A DNA stretch of 64,000 bases from the NCBI RefSeq assembly GCF_018687715.1, contig NC_056752.1, forward strand, positions 44,910,501 to 44,974,500. The letters are read 5' to 3'. Source of the DNA: Carya illinoinensis. Its lineage: Eukaryota > Streptophyta > Magnoliopsida > Fagales > Juglandaceae. The position numbers were made by a program, and so were the translations under genes. This document shows, piece by piece, positions 12,661 to 25,559 of the stretch (the stretch's first letter is position 1; every line of letters starts with the position of its first letter). The notes under the pieces are model-generated. The model was not told where the DNA came from. It did no database searches and saw only the letters and a list, made by a program, of their open reading frames with translations.

Positions 12661-14367
12661 CTGCCCTTCCTTGCACTTCCAACCTTCCTTGCAGTAAAAC
12701 TTCAAAAAGTTAAAGCACAACAGTTACAATCTAATTTGCTTGCACCGAAAAAGCTTTTCCTTTCTTTTTGGGCTTGCATTGATCAACAAGCGCCTTGACC
12801 GGTTAAATGCGAGTTAATAATCTCGTTAATTCTAAAGAATAGTACCGAAGCAATAAATGTACAAGGTCCTACACTAGTAATTCATTCGGCCCCATTCCTT
12901 TTTTGTTTTTTTTTTTTTTACTCAATTCAAAATTTGGATAAAAAATTTAATTATAAGTATAATTATATATTAATATATTGTGATTAATTAAAAATTAAAT
13001 TTGATTAAAAATAATATTAATTTAAATTTTAAATAAAAAAAATCAATATTAATATATAAATTAATACACGATTTTACTTATACGTAATAAAACTTAATTT
13101 AAATAACCAGTTCCTATTACGATTTTTAACCCGGATCAAACTATCAATAAATTTTATTTTTAAAATAAAGTTTCGATTTGTATTCACTCAAATTTCAAGA
13201 TTAAAATTGATATTTAACGAAAAAAAATATCATTTAAGAACTTTATACTATATTATGTGTGAACAAGGATGCGCTTGCCTCATTTACTACAAATAGTTTT
13301 TGCCAACTAATTTTTCCTGTAAAACAAACAGAAACCTAGTACCTAAATTTAGCAATATTGAATATCCATTAATTATTCGGTATATACAAAAGAATAGAGA
13401 GAAGAGGAAGACATGATAACACGCTGGCTAGGCGCCAACAACACGTACAGTGTACTGGCAACGCATAGTAGAGTAAAAGCCGGTAAATGTACGCAGGGCA
13501 GAAAGAAAAGGGCAACGTTTTCATTGGTTGAACCTCTCAGGAGTCGGACCAAATTCATTTTTCGACAACTCCAACATTCGAAACCATGAGTAATGACTAT
13601 ATTCTGCTTAATTTGTGGTTGACAATGAAAAAAGGCCAGCCAGGTACGTAATAGCTTCTCCCTCCCTACTAGGGCTTTCCTGTGAACTCAAAAGTTTGGC
13701 ACCAACAAATGAGAAATATGAAACTTTATAAGTTGAGCGTGCAAGTGATCTATAATTATTGTAAAAATATAAATAAACATGAAAATTATGTAAAAAAATT
13801 AATTTTTTAATAATAAATTTTATTTTTTTAAAATAATTATACGACATTTGCATATTTAACTACTATAAATTAGTATTAATCCTAATAAATACAGCATGCT
13901 TGGGATCCTCCTGCAATGGCCACCCTTCCTAGCCAGTGGCCTGCCCTCTCTACTGCAATATTCTTTCTAAACGCTTTAATCATATTAGTGGCTGCTAACT
14001 AGTTGGTGCAGCTGGCTTCACCACTCAATATTAATAATAAAAAAACATATCAATCTACGTACTTACCTTTGAGTAACATGCCTAGCTATCCGCCACACCC
14101 ATTTGCCCGATAGTACGAGGATGACATTCAAAAGATCTGCAGCGGCTAACTCTTGCTGAAAGATTTTCATGGAAAGTTGAAAGTTTGTGGTTTTAAGATA
14201 TAGTGCACCCTACATTAACTTAATCGATATGACCTTGGAAGTTTTATTTCCAAGTCCCTGTATCATTTTACTGTGTTGCCTAAAGATCATTCACCTGTTT
14301 AGCTAAGTTTGGTATGAGTCAAATCAAAGTCGTATTCAGTTTTCTTTCTTTCGCCATCCTGCCAAAC

Positions 14368-14368
<1 letters not shown>
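12661..14368. other. Intergenic DNA with one more MITE copy
   Basis: No gene recognised. About 13730-13875 carries another family-A palindromic MITE ('agtgatctataattattgta' to 'aactactataaattagtatt'). About 12930-13100 is an AT-rich inverted structure resembling the one at 39.13-39.30 kb. The minus frames at 13373-13853 have no recognisable domain. Confidence 0.4.

Positions 14369-14405
<37 letters not shown>
14369..14405. repeat. 37-base uninterrupted poly-C tract
   Basis: Thirty-seven consecutive C residues, flanked by 'gccaaaca' and 'tccctctttg'. Long C/G homopolymers are rare in AT-rich plant DNA. The exact length may be a sequencing or assembly estimate. Confidence 0.95.
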
Positions 14406-14408
<3 letters not shown>

Positions 14409-16294
14409 CTCTTTGTTTTGTTTCCATATTTATCTTCTATTTCCATGATCTTTTTTAACTCCATGGAATAGATCTAATATCCTATCTGTTCAAAGTTCAA
14501 ACGCACCTGAAAAGTACGGTTTATCTATCACGTTTGTTTTGTTTTGGTCCTGAGCTATGAGCTAAAATATTTTTGTACATGCCCATTTATTGTGCTCATT
14601 ATAATTTACCACTGAATGCAATAAGGGTAGTGACAGGGTTATTATTTTATTACTATTTATTTACTATTTACAAGATATTAGGATTTTTTTAATCATTTTT
14701 TAATTATTTTTTTAACATCTTTAGCCATTAAAAAAAATTAAAAAAATATATAATTTTATTAATAATCAATTACTTAACCATTAAGTAAAACAAAAAATTA
14801 AAAAAAATTAAATATAAAAAACTAATAATAAATAGATAGTAAAAATGTAGTAATCCTATTATTTTTCAGGCAATAAAGGCCAATCAGGTGAGCGCAGCGC
14901 ACCTAGACTATTTATGTCTGAGATCTGTACAGCCCTATGATGCGAAACAATTTCGATTTTCAAATTATCCTCAGTGCCTCATAAAGCCCTACCAAAGTCT
15001 ACGTATGACTTGAATGAAATCCTTGGCAAAAGAAGAAGAATATCTCTTTCACCTGGCTCCCCGTTTCAATTTGTTTTTTTTTTTAATTTTTTAATATATT
15101 ATAGATTCAACACTGCTTCTCACCATCTCACGTTGTCCTCTAATCAAATGGTATTTTTTTTTTTTCTTTTTTGCAAAAATAAAAAATACGGTGAAGGATC
15201 ATGGATGCACAGCTCAAAACCAGAGTCGTGATCATATTCAGAACTGATGCACATGCATTGGGTAGTTGAGTCAAAGGGACTTGCGAAGATATGTAACGGT
15301 TTGGTGGGTTAAGGCTTAATAGAGAAGTAGAACGATTTGGTGGGGATGCTGAAACAAACATTAATCGGCATTGATATAGCATTCACGAATTAATTGCTTA
15401 TTAAACGGGGAATTTGGGTTATAGTTGGTTCCTTTTACAAGGTCTGCCAGTGTGCTTTGAAATATGTGTTTTTATTGAAAGTGTTAAAACAACTTGTAAA
15501 GTGGGCGTGGCCATGGAGAAAGTAACTCCGGGACCCCCCCTAGCTAGGACATAGACCCCGTCGTGTTCGTGCTTCTCCTGGTAGCCGTCATTGTCTTCTT
15601 GTTATTGTTAATGCTGCAACTGGCAAAAAATATTGATCCTGGACAGTAACGCAAATAATATATGCAACAGTGTTTTTTACACCAATCTCAATCTTCCCGG
15701 TCTCAATTAAGGCCCATACACAAGAATATTGTATAGAACTATTGGCTTATAACTTAAAACTGCTTGTCTTTAGGTAAAATCCCAATCATGCTCTGAACTC
15801 TCCTGCTCCAATAATATCTGTAAATTGTCCACACACACATACAAAGTACTAGAAGTAGAGTATTTCGTAGGCAGCTTCGCTCGTGCTTCTCCTGACAACT
15901 TTCTCTACATGCAACTTCTTTTCACATCTGCATAGTTAAAACAGTTGATAAATTACTTTTCCCTTATTAGGTTCAGGATACCACCTAGAGTTCACTGACT
16001 TGTACTACCTTGTCCCTGAGGTTATGAGATATCACTGGCCTCGCAGACCTAGAGGTCATAGCACCTTCCTTCATTGGCGATTTAGATCAAAGTTCATGTA
16101 GCTTACCATAAATGCAACAGAGGCAAGTGATATTTCAGAGACCACGGTGCAAGGCAATAATATAGTCAGAAACCTTCAGGTGAGGTCCCCAAATATTTAG
16201 GAACCGGTCTTCCTTACAGAAACACAAACAAAATTCGTTGTAGTGTCCAAAACCCACTGACCATTTAAAGCTTCTCCAGATTCTGCCTGAATGG
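14406..16294. other. Intergenic DNA and XBAT35 3' flank
   Basis: No gene recognised. Around 14640-14860 an AT-rich inverted structure has left end 'ttattttattactattta' and right end 'taaatagatagtaaaaatg', MITE-like. Bases just left of 16295 are the 3' flank of the XBAT35-like gene and probably its 3' UTR. Confidence 0.4.
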
Positions 16295-19200
16295 TCAAAC
16301 AGCATACAGCCTTACAACCTGGTCAATCTTGGCACGACAAACAGGGCAACCCCACTTCTTGGTTGTGATCTCGTTCAAACAAGACATGCATCCAGCCATG
16401 TGGCCACATGGAATGCATGCCGCCTCAACTGGAGCATCCAAACATATCACACATGAGGATGCACCTCCATCATCTTTCTTTTCACCTGTTGTAGCAGGTA
16501 CATCCTCGTTTACTGGGGACAAGAAGTCAACAGGAGTGGAATCAATTGATGGGTATTGAATAGGACCATCTTCCATAATCTCATCAGCGATTGATGGAGC
16601 TGATGGGATCAAACCTGGGTTGGGATTTTTTTGAGTTGAAGTAATGTAGTCGTTGTTCTGGGTTTGCTGACTTGAATTGTCTTCTGGGCCATTTTCATGC
16701 ACTGCCCACTCGGAACTAGTATTTGGAGCAGGTGCTATTGGTACATCCAAACCACTATGACTGCTCATGTTCATAGGGTTATTCCAACTCGTGGATGAGC
16801 TTGCTTCAGAGCTTGGATGGGCATCGAGAAAAGATGGTCTCTCCTGTATGGCAGACTGAATTGAGGCACTGATTGCCATTGCTATTTCCAAATCTTCAGC
16901 AGCTGGTGGTGCAGTGGCTGGAACAACTGGGGCCTGATTATTATGCAAAAATGCAGGAGGATGCATTGCCTGCAATGTCCCACACAATTATTCATTATTA
17001 AAGGTGAAAAAAATGTCCAAAGCATTCAAGCATCCTTATAAATATCTACCAAACAAAAGTCTACATACAATTTTTTTTTTTATATCAGTAAAAGTCTCCA
17101 TACAACTTTCAACAAACGTTCCACATATCTTAGCAGAAATATTCCGAGTAAAATGCTGAAGTTCCTAACCACGTGAAAATTATTAAAATAGTCAGATATA
17201 ATACTAATTCAATCGTGGAACACACTGTAGTATTTTGAGAGGCTCGTTGCCAACTGAGGATATATATTAGCAAGCAACCAATCCACATGCACACGCACAC
17301 ATGCACACACATAAATGTCACATGCTACAATATTTTGGCCAAATTCTGTCTGCAAGGTAAACAAGTCCAGCCAAGCTGAACTTTGAGCTGTTTGACAAAG
17401 TAATGTCATACTAATTATTTATGTTCCGCATGCGCCAGAGAACCAAATAATTGAAGCAAGGTCAACATGTCAACTCTTAACAGTGTATGAAAGTTCCAAG
17501 CAAAGCAAATTATACTAGGGAATTGGTAAGGCTTCATAGACATGAGGTTCCATGAAAGGCTAGTTAAAAAAAGAAGCAAGCCACTTCTGAGCTGAAATTG
17601 AATTAAAGCAGGAGAAAAATTAACTGAAGGCAGATGATAGGGCACTAATGCCCTTTTATCCCATTGAAAGGCTTCTCTTTTAAAACAAACAAGATTAAAG
17701 TCCTTTGATATCTTAAGCAAGGAAAGCTGAATAATAGCGAGAAATTTGGTTTTCTCCTCCAAAGACTCAATATGCAACTCCAAACAGTCAAACCTCTTAT
17801 TTTGTGTGTGTGTATGTATCTTACGTTGTGTAACATTTTCACAATTGTTGCACCATTAAGCCACCACCACTGTGTATGATCTTTATGGGCCAACAACTCA
17901 TTTTTAGGTATAAATCAAATTATTGTGTTGAACCCAATGGCAAAGCCAACTTAAAGCACAGAAAGGTCAAGTCTATTTCCTATTAGGTTCTCTGGCCTGG
18001 TTTAGATGCTGAGTTGAGATGAGATGAGTTGAAATTGTTTTTGGATAGTAGTAAGATATTTGAATTGAGATGAGATGAGTTATAAATGGTTCAAGTTAAA
18101 AAGTTTTATAGGATTTTGGAAAAGGAGAGAAAAAGTTGAATAACAATATTATAAAGTTAAAATATTGTTCGAATATAATTTTTTAATATTATTTTTGTTT
18201 TGAGATTTGAAAAAGTTGAATATTTTTTTGTCTTTTGTTTGGAAGTTTGGGAAAGTAATAATTAGGTAATGATTAAATGAAAAAGTTAAAGATTTGAAAT
18301 TGATAAGTGTTTGTATTTGTGTTGTTTGGATATTGAGACGAGATGGGATGATATAAACGCATCTCTCTATCCAAACCAAGCCTTATGTCTTATGTTAGGC
18401 CACAATTATTAACTGTATGTAGAACAAGACATAAAAATATGTAATATATGGCCTCAGTAAGGAATGTTTCAATCATTTATCACAACCTCCATGCCCTTAC
18501 CCCTACTTATGATCATAATGCCTCAAGTTACATGTAGAATTATGACCTAGTGCAACTTATCTAGAGGAAAAGCATCAAATCTTACAGGCTTTGGAAAAGG
18601 TGCTTCCAAATTTATGCTTAAGGTAAGCAAATCATGGAAGCTATTCCAATACGATTACAAGAAGTTGTAAATACTTGTTTAAACAAAATTGCTTCATACA
18701 CTCGTGAAAGGCTGTATTTGGATGCTAAGGTGATCTTAGATGATTTGAGTTGATCTATGAATAGTAGTGTTTTGTGAATCCCATTAAGATGTTTTTGAAT
18801 GTAAATAGGTTAAGATATGTGTTTGAATGTATGAAGTTGGTTGAGATGGATTAAACTTTTTAATGAGAAGTTCAAAAGGTAGTGGGCCCTATTAATAATT
18901 GGTTTGAGATTAATTGAGTTGATTTCAACAACCAAACACATCCTAAGTCTCACACAAGAGTTCTGCTCTTGCCCTGTACATCAGATGAAGAATAACATTC
19001 ATAAGAGAAGGGTGCATGTTACCTGTGGAATTCCCTTGCATGCATCAACAAACCATCGAAGTTGTTGTTTGTCACTTTCACTAGCAGGTGCAAGCTTAAT
19101 GCGAGTTTCTGCAATGGAAGTATCCTAATATCAACATAGAAATTGGAAAAGCAGACTCACAAGCATAACATAAATAAATAAATAAGATTTGATTTTTATG

Positions 19201-22200
19201 GAGACTGTATCAGGCAAGACTACTATGGATTTGAGGCTGGAGAACGGAATTGGAATAATAATTTCTCAACTTCTACTAAACTTTAAATAGAGGATAAATG
19301 GTCTTATGTTATGCTCTTCTTGAATTCTCTAATTGTTAATATTCTTATCACAACTATTTATTCAATTTTATTATTTCAGTATAGGTTTGAACAATTTAAC
19401 ATTCACTATACTTACGCCTAAGTTTTCGAGGGCTACACCTCGCCTCTCGGGAGGTGTAAACACATCGTCTCCGCCTCCTGCCTCTTGACACTATGCATGA
19501 ACATAAAATTAAATTATGATAAAGATACTATTATTATGTGACATAAAATCAAAGATCCCCAAAGGCAACTTTCAGAAATGAGAAATTACTGGTGGAGGTA
19601 TCATGTACTATCACTGAAGGATCAGATTGGAGTAGATTTGATTCTTCCAAATTGGCTTTCCATAATGGGATAACTGCACGTGGCTGGGCAACCTGTTCAT
19701 TCATCAAATGCACCATATAAGGCTATTGACAAAAGAGACCCATTAATTAAAGACAGAAGCAAAACATAATAATGAGAGACACATTATTGTATCGATCAGT
19801 GTAAACAGGCACTAGATATATTGCTTCACAATAGGCTAAATCCAAAGATTGTACAATAAGATGGTGAAGATATTAGCAAGACTCAAATTGGGTATCTTTT
19901 TCATAACCCAAAATTGCTTCAAAGTACCCACAATAAAAACTGAGAAAAGGGAACAGAGGAAAATGGTGATTCACAAACTTCTGAGAACATGTAGCTTCAA
20001 GTGGCTATTGATACAGAACCAGACTAATTGCAACTATAGATAGATATTGAAATAGCAAAACAGAGGAAGTGAACCAGAGTTGGATCCATGTGAGACCCTG
20101 GAGGGATAGCTACTGTACGAAACTAAAAGACAAGTGAAGATATGATCTGCTCAGGAGAAACCCGTAAAACGGAGGAATTTTGCAATATAAATTTAATAGC
20201 ATTAGTAGAAGAACGAGAGGTAATATCGTAATAGCATATTCGAGAGCAAGGTTTGCGCCAAGGATTATCTTATGAGAATAATTTATCTGGTTTCAACCCC
20301 AAGGGGTTGGCCTAAGTGGTGAAGGCCTTGGTCTTGGGGTCTCATTACCTTCAAGGTCCAAGGTTCAACACCTCATGGGTGCAAACAATCCTTTGGGGCC
20401 ACACCCCCTGGTGAAAAGCCAGCAATTTAACCAGTTTCGTGTAGGGAAACTTCCGAGGGTGCGGTGCACGGGACCGGGGTTTATATTCTGCAGGGGTGGG
20501 TCCAAAGGGCCCTACCTTGGAGAGGTTCCCCGACATAAAAAAATAATAATAATTTATCTGGTTTCATTTTTTTCAAAATTCTAATCCCAGGAATGTGGGG
20601 TGAAAAAAAACAAATAATTTGATCATGAAAACCATTGTATCGAGCTTGAAAATTAATTTGTAGTCTTGAAACAAAGCCTGAGCCCAACAGGTAACATTAA
20701 CTGTGAAGAGAAAATAGAGGACCAACTAGATTTACAAGAGAAAAGTATGATCTAAAAGTGACAATTGTTTTTTGAAAAATTCTATTCATCATCCCCACAC
20801 ACCACACTTTTTTTCTTATTTTTATTTTTTTCTCTTACTAAATGTGTAGTATATGGATAATGAGTAAAGTAAAATAGTTCAATCAGTTTAAAAACAATAA
20901 AACCAAAAAATTAAAAAAAAAAAAGTGTGGTGTGTGGTATGTGGGTAAGTTGAGTAGCAAAGCTCATTTTAGGAGTTTTGAAGCATTAAGTTGAGTTAAT
21001 TTAGCTTAAGAAATTATTTAGAAGCATCCCTCATAATAGTGCCTAAATTAATCATATGTGAATCAAATACTTGGGCAGAATAGTTAACAAAATTTATTAT
21101 ACCTGTAAACTAGGGTATATTGCAAGCTCCAGCTTAAAAGGCTTCATAGGTTTACGTGAACCACAGGGTAAAACGACAACCCAACTGCAAGATATACAAT
21201 AATAACAGGCATGAGGGACTAACAGTTGTGAGAACACTATCCGATAAATAGTCCAGAAAAAAAGGGGTAAATAAAAAAAAAATGCATCAATGCAAGCCTA
21301 TGACAAGTCACCATAAAATTAAAGAGGGTTTTGGGAGCGGGGCATAAAAAAAATGAATGGGTAAAAATCAACAAGAAATCCCATGAAACCTACACTTTTC
21401 TTGAGACTAACTGAGGTGCGAATACTTCAAGAAAACCTGGTCCATAAAGCTCTCGCAGCCAACCAGAGAATAAGCAAATATGACCCTACAGAGAGATGGA
21501 AAAATATATGCTTTGGGATTAAAAGAAGGAAGGGAAAATTCTTTCCAACACTAAATTTCTTATAATATACCTCAATGGCACGAACTACGTTACTGTGCCC
21601 CTTGGCCCTAGCAACATCGAGAGGAGTTTGGCAATCATCATTCATTAACAGCGCATTTGCTGAAAGTTTTGCAGAAATGATCCATTAGTGTACCAAAAAT
21701 GGGAGGAAGCACCATATTTGCTGGTCTACCGTAAGATTTAAATACAATTTCAATAGCAAATCTTTGCTGATATGATGAAAGTACAGCCCACCTCCATGCA
21801 AAAGTAGTAACTTCACAGTATTTTCAAGGCCTCTTTTAGCTGCATGGTGTAAAGGAGTTCCAGCATGGCGTCCTACAACACATTAAAAAAATTGATGGAT
21901 GATGTGAACCCAAGATGACTCGGCACACACGCACATGCATGGATCTGCAAATATATGATATCTATAATTAAAAAAAGCAAGCATGGGCTATTAAGCACTA
22001 AAGATGAGTTTTTCTATGATACCTTAAGCACTAATTTCTTCATTCAACAAATGTAGCAAGCATAAGTAATAAAATTGTATCAATTGAATTAAGAAAGACA
22101 GCACAGATCATAAATATTAAAAAGTAAAAATCTCAATACCAGGTCGATAAGCATTGATATTGGCGCCGATCTCTATCAAAGTTTTTGCAACATTATAAAG

Positions 22201-22508
22201 GTCCGGATTCAAACATGCTACAATCAAAGGGGTTTTCCCCTCTCTGTCAATCCACTGCACCATAAACCACCAGAATCAACACCAATCCCAACAATTACTC
22301 TCACCAATTACACATATTTTCCAAAACCATCGTCCGCTGAACTACCAAAGAAAAAGGGTAAACCAACAAAACTGTGATCGAATTTTTTTTGTTTTCACGG
22401 AATTACCTCGAGGCCTGCACCTTCTCTGCAGAGGGCTTTGATGCCCTCCGCGTTCCCATAATTGACTTGCTGGTAGAGCAGCTCTTCCTTGGATTGCTGG
22501 TGTCCCAT
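16295..22508 (-). CDS. XBAT35: Ankyrin-repeat RING E3 ubiquitin ligase, XBAT34/35 type
   Basis: Rebuilt as ten exons: 22508-22407, 22254-22140, 21872-21792, 21659-21571, 21485-21394, 21184-21103, 19692-19590, 19490-19416, 19108-19023 and 16969-16295. They total 1500 nt (499 residues) with all phases closing. The N-terminus MGHQQSKEELLYQQV has a myristoylation-type Gly2. Ankyrin repeats (exons 1-4) include GKTPLIVACLNPDLYNVAK, HAGTPLHHAAKRGLENTVK and DCQTPLDVARAKGHSN. The middle block carries YGPGFLEVFAPQLVSRK. A UIM-like EDLEIAMAISAS (about 300-311) precedes a C3HC4 RING (448-486, CVICLD to CPVCR), which would recruit an E2 enzyme. The 75-nt exon 19490-19416 encodes an Arg-rich stretch like the alternatively spliced nuclear-signal exon of Arabidopsis XBAT35. 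Introns hold a SINE and MITEs. The family is known as E3 ligases in ethylene and stress responses. XBAT34 is the alternative name. Confidence 0.93.
17994..18382. repeat. MITE with 20-bp imperfect terminal inverted repeats (XBAT35 intron)
   Basis: The left end 'ggcctggtttagatgctgag' and the inverse of the right end 'ggcttggtttggatagagag' match at about 16 of 20 bases. Inside are 'gagatgagatgagttgaaat' and 'gatattgagacgagatggga'. This is the best-preserved copy of the window's recurrent AT-rich family. It lies in the last XBAT35 intron. The target duplication is unclear. Confidence 0.6.
18709..18946. repeat. Second MITE in the same XBAT35 intron
   Basis: Left end 'ggctgtatttggatgcta' and inverted right end 'cttaggatgtgtttggttg' are related. 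The interior includes 'gaatagtagtgttttgtga' and 'gttggttgagatggatta'. It is a diverged relative of the 17994-18382 element, about 330 bp away. Confidence 0.5.
20296..20547 (+). mobile_element. tRNA-derived SINE (252 bp) with 19-bp target duplication
   Basis: A polymerase III A box ('ttggcctaagtgg', 20307-20319) and B box ('aggttcaacacc', 20361-20372) lie in the head, as in tRNA-derived SINEs. The body is GC-richer than its surroundings and ends in an A/T-rich tail ('ataaaaaaataataat'). It is flanked by an exact 19-bp direct repeat, aataatttatctggtttca, at 20277-20295 and 20548-20566. It lies in an intron of the XBAT35-like gene, antisense to it. It has no coding capacity; mobilisation would depend on a LINE. 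Confidence 0.88.
20780..20968. repeat. MITE with 'ccacacaccacac' inverted ends
   Basis: 'ccccacacaccacactttt' on the left is mirrored by 'aaaagtgtggtgtgtggtat' on the right, about 100 bp apart, around an AT-rich core. Outer arms ('attctattcatcat' and 'gttgagtagcaaagc') are weakly complementary. A relative sits at 23358-23540. In XBAT35 intron 6. Confidence 0.55.
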
Positions 22509-25500
22509 TTTGAAACCAAGAGCGTGAGATCCCACGGGTTTTCAAGGAAAAAGTAAATATATTTTCCAGAAAAGTTGTGAACTTTTTCCTGGAAAATATA
22601 CGGATCCAGAAGTATTGAGGAACACTCGAAAGCCTAATGGCTAATCAAGAGAGAAACCAGGATAACAAAAACATTTTGATAATCAAAGGCTAATAATGGA
22701 ATAGCGATGGATAATAATAATTAAATATATTTATTTTGATAATTAATAATCTGGTTCGCATTTCTTAGCAAAGAAGGATGTTTGGGAAATGAAGGAGGAA
22801 ATTTCTAAGTTCTTTCCCTAGAAAATTACGGTACGGCAATTCAGCCCGTTTGTTTGGATGAGATTAGAAGAGATGCGTTAAACAGTAATAAATAAAATAA
22901 TATTACTATATTATTAAATTTTTAATATTAATTTTATATTAAAATTTGAAATAATTAAATTATTTATTATTATTTTATATAAAAATTTAAAAAAATTATA
23001 ATAATTAAATAAAATAAAATTATTTAATATCCAATCGGCGATATTTTATCGCTCCTTGTACGATAGTACCATTATAGCAACGAACTTACTATTCTTAAGT
23101 TATAATTGTATAGCTTATAACCTTGTAGTTTATGTAATAAATTTTATTATTAAAAAATTATTTATTATTAAGTACTTATATATTTAATTTTTTTTAAAAT
23201 CATATTATATTATATTTGTTTAAAAATAAATTAAAAAATACTTTTTGAAGTAAAAATAAAGATTATTTAATCTTTTAAAAATTATGATCATATCTTTAAA
23301 ATTTAAAAGTTATAATTATTTAAAAAAAACTTTAAAAATTTAATGATATTATTATTATTTAGAGTGATGCTACTCTCATCTCACGCTATACATATTCTAT
23401 ATTCTAATTTTATTATTATTGAACTAATTGAATTGTTCTATTCATAATTCATATACCACATATTTGTTATGGAAAAAAATAAAATAAAAGAGGTGTGGTA
23501 TGTGGTATATAAGATGCTAAGTAGAATTATTCTATTATTTGAAATTGCGATGGCAAATGTAACTTATAACTTAAGTAATAAGTTTTACTATTAAAAAATT
23601 ATTTACTATTTAGTAACCATGTGTTTAAAATACTTTCAAATATAACTGAAAACAGACGTGGTTGGTGTGGCTTCGATGCAAAATAGACCCAGCATCGATG
23701 AGTTTTGAAGAGGCTTAGAACTGTCCGAACTTGCTAATTGGGGTAGAAAAAACCGGTAGGCTCAATCTCAACCTGAATCGGTGCGGCTTATTGGTCTATC
23801 ATCGGCATCTTTGTGAAGGAGGAGGGGAACGATGGATTGTGCCCGGAGAAGAAGAAGAAGAAAGGGGGTTATTACTCTTAGGATAAAACAGTGCCATTTC
23901 ATCTAAATTTTCTTTTCTAAAACTTATAACTAAAACGATGTCATCTTACTTACTTACTTGAAAGGGTGTCGTTTTATATACTTATAATATAATATATAAT
24001 CACCAGTTTAATGGTTTGGGCTTAGTTCATATCAAAATCGAACCAAGTGGCGTCAATTTCCTCATTATTATTTGACTGCCGACCGATTCTCTACCGGTTC
24101 CGAACTTCGGTGGTCTGTCTACATCGGCTACAGCTGGTCCTGTCAATTTTGTAGAGTCATACTTTCAAACATGTTATATTTGTTTAGAAATAAATTTTTT
24201 AAAAAAAAGTGATTTCTAATGTAGAGAAGAAATCATTTGATTTTTTAAAGATTATGATCATATTTTTTAAACTTTAAAAGTTATAATTATTTTAAAATTG
24301 TAATTATTTTAAATTTATATGAATATTTTTATCTATTAACTTTTTTTTTAAATTCGAATTGCGTTCAAAAGTACTTTCTAGAAGACGATTATTTGATTTT
24401 TTTACAATTATGACTATATTATTGAAAGTTTAAAAGTTATAATTATCTTAAAGTTATATTGGTATTTTCACCAATTAACAGTCTTTTTAAAATTCGAATT
24501 ATGTTCCGAATTATTGATAAAAAAAAATGTTCGAGAAAAATGATATTTTTCTTCAAATATATTTTTTAACTTATTTGATATTAAAATAATATTAAAAATA
24601 TTTTAATATGTACTGTCAAAACAATCTTATTTTTTCATTAAAGAGTTTTTAAAAACTATTTAAATATTTTTTTAAGAGTAAAATCCCGGCCTTTATTATT
24701 TTCGACATTGAATAACGCGGTGACACGTCAGATCTCGGTTGGCAGATCTACTGTATGTTATTGAGTGGGACACGCATGACAATTTCTCTTCAGTGCATCT
24801 ATATATTTTGTTAATTTTCTCCTGTGTGTTCTTTTTCCCCTTTTTTCCAATGATGTCAATACTTGCATGAATTCTTTTTCTCCTTTTTCTTTCGCCATCC
24901 CTACGTTGGTGAAAAATATATGGGACCAGTAGTACTTCAACATTGGCATAGATAATATTATCTACAGATACAAACAATTGATACCGATGAACATGAACGG
25001 GGCATGCAAAGCAAAATAGCTTGATGCTTAAACACTCTTGAGAAATCCATCACACCATCTTTAGCAGTCAACATTCAAGATGTTCTTGATAATTAAATGG
25101 TGATATTTTAATAAGAAGTAGGCATGGAAAGCTCGAAAGATCAGATTTTAAATGTGAAAGATGGCTTAACTGCATTGAACACTCGGGGAATGTACAACTC
25201 ATTTGGCAAATGAGAGCTACTACTGATTTTTTAACGTTGTCATCTGGGAAAATTATAAGCATAGTACACTTTCCAACACCAGAGAATGAAACATCACAAA
25301 CAAGGCTTTGCAATAACCTGGAAAGTTCATTTTCTCTTCTGTACAACAGTGAAGGTTAAGTGCCAGGTGCCAAAAATGGTATATTGGAAGGAAAATTAAG
25401 AACAAAACGAATGAAAGAATTACAAGTAAGCTGTACCATTCTTCTCAAATTAAGTCCTCCCTAAGTTGTTCAGAACACGAATATGTTTACACCTAATGGA

Positions 25501-25559
25501 TACTTAATGCTGCTATTCTAAGGCAGTTCACGTACATCGTAGAAGATTTAGTTATAAAT
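22509..25559. other. Intergenic DNA between XBAT35 and PRAF genes
   Basis: No gene recognised. The right part (about 25350-25559) is the 3' flank of PRAF and the left part (from 22509) is the 5' flank of XBAT35. A 17-bp inverted repeat around 'tattttccaggaaaa' lies at about 22556-22602, just upstream of XBAT35. An AT-rich MITE-like copy lies at about 22845-23035 and a 'gtgtggtatgtgg'-ended MITE at about 23358-23540. The frames at 24696-24977 and 25068-25346 have no recognisable domain. Confidence 0.45.
23358..23540. repeat. MITE related to 20780-20968
   Basis: Left 'gatgctactctcatctcac' and right 'gtgtggtatgtggtatataa' plus 'gatgctaagtagaattattc' form imperfect inverted ends around an AT-rich core. 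The right arm shares 'gtgtggtatgtgg' with the XBAT35-intron copy. Confidence 0.45.

Noticed and set aside
16329..16559. Plus-strand open frame of 76 codons
   Set aside because: Antisense shadow of the XBAT35 RING exon; no domain of its own.
19416..19485. Alternative acidic reading of the XBAT35 cassette exon (GGGDDVFTPPERR)
   Set aside because: Phase would also close with an acceptor six bases further in and a longer exon 9, but the Arg-rich frame resembles the known XBAT35 exon and uses the TTGCAG acceptor that makes the Q-TRIK junction, so I preferred it.
20351..20687. Open frames on both strands around 20.4-20.7 kb
   Set aside because: They lie in the GC-richer SINE body; SINEs do not encode protein.
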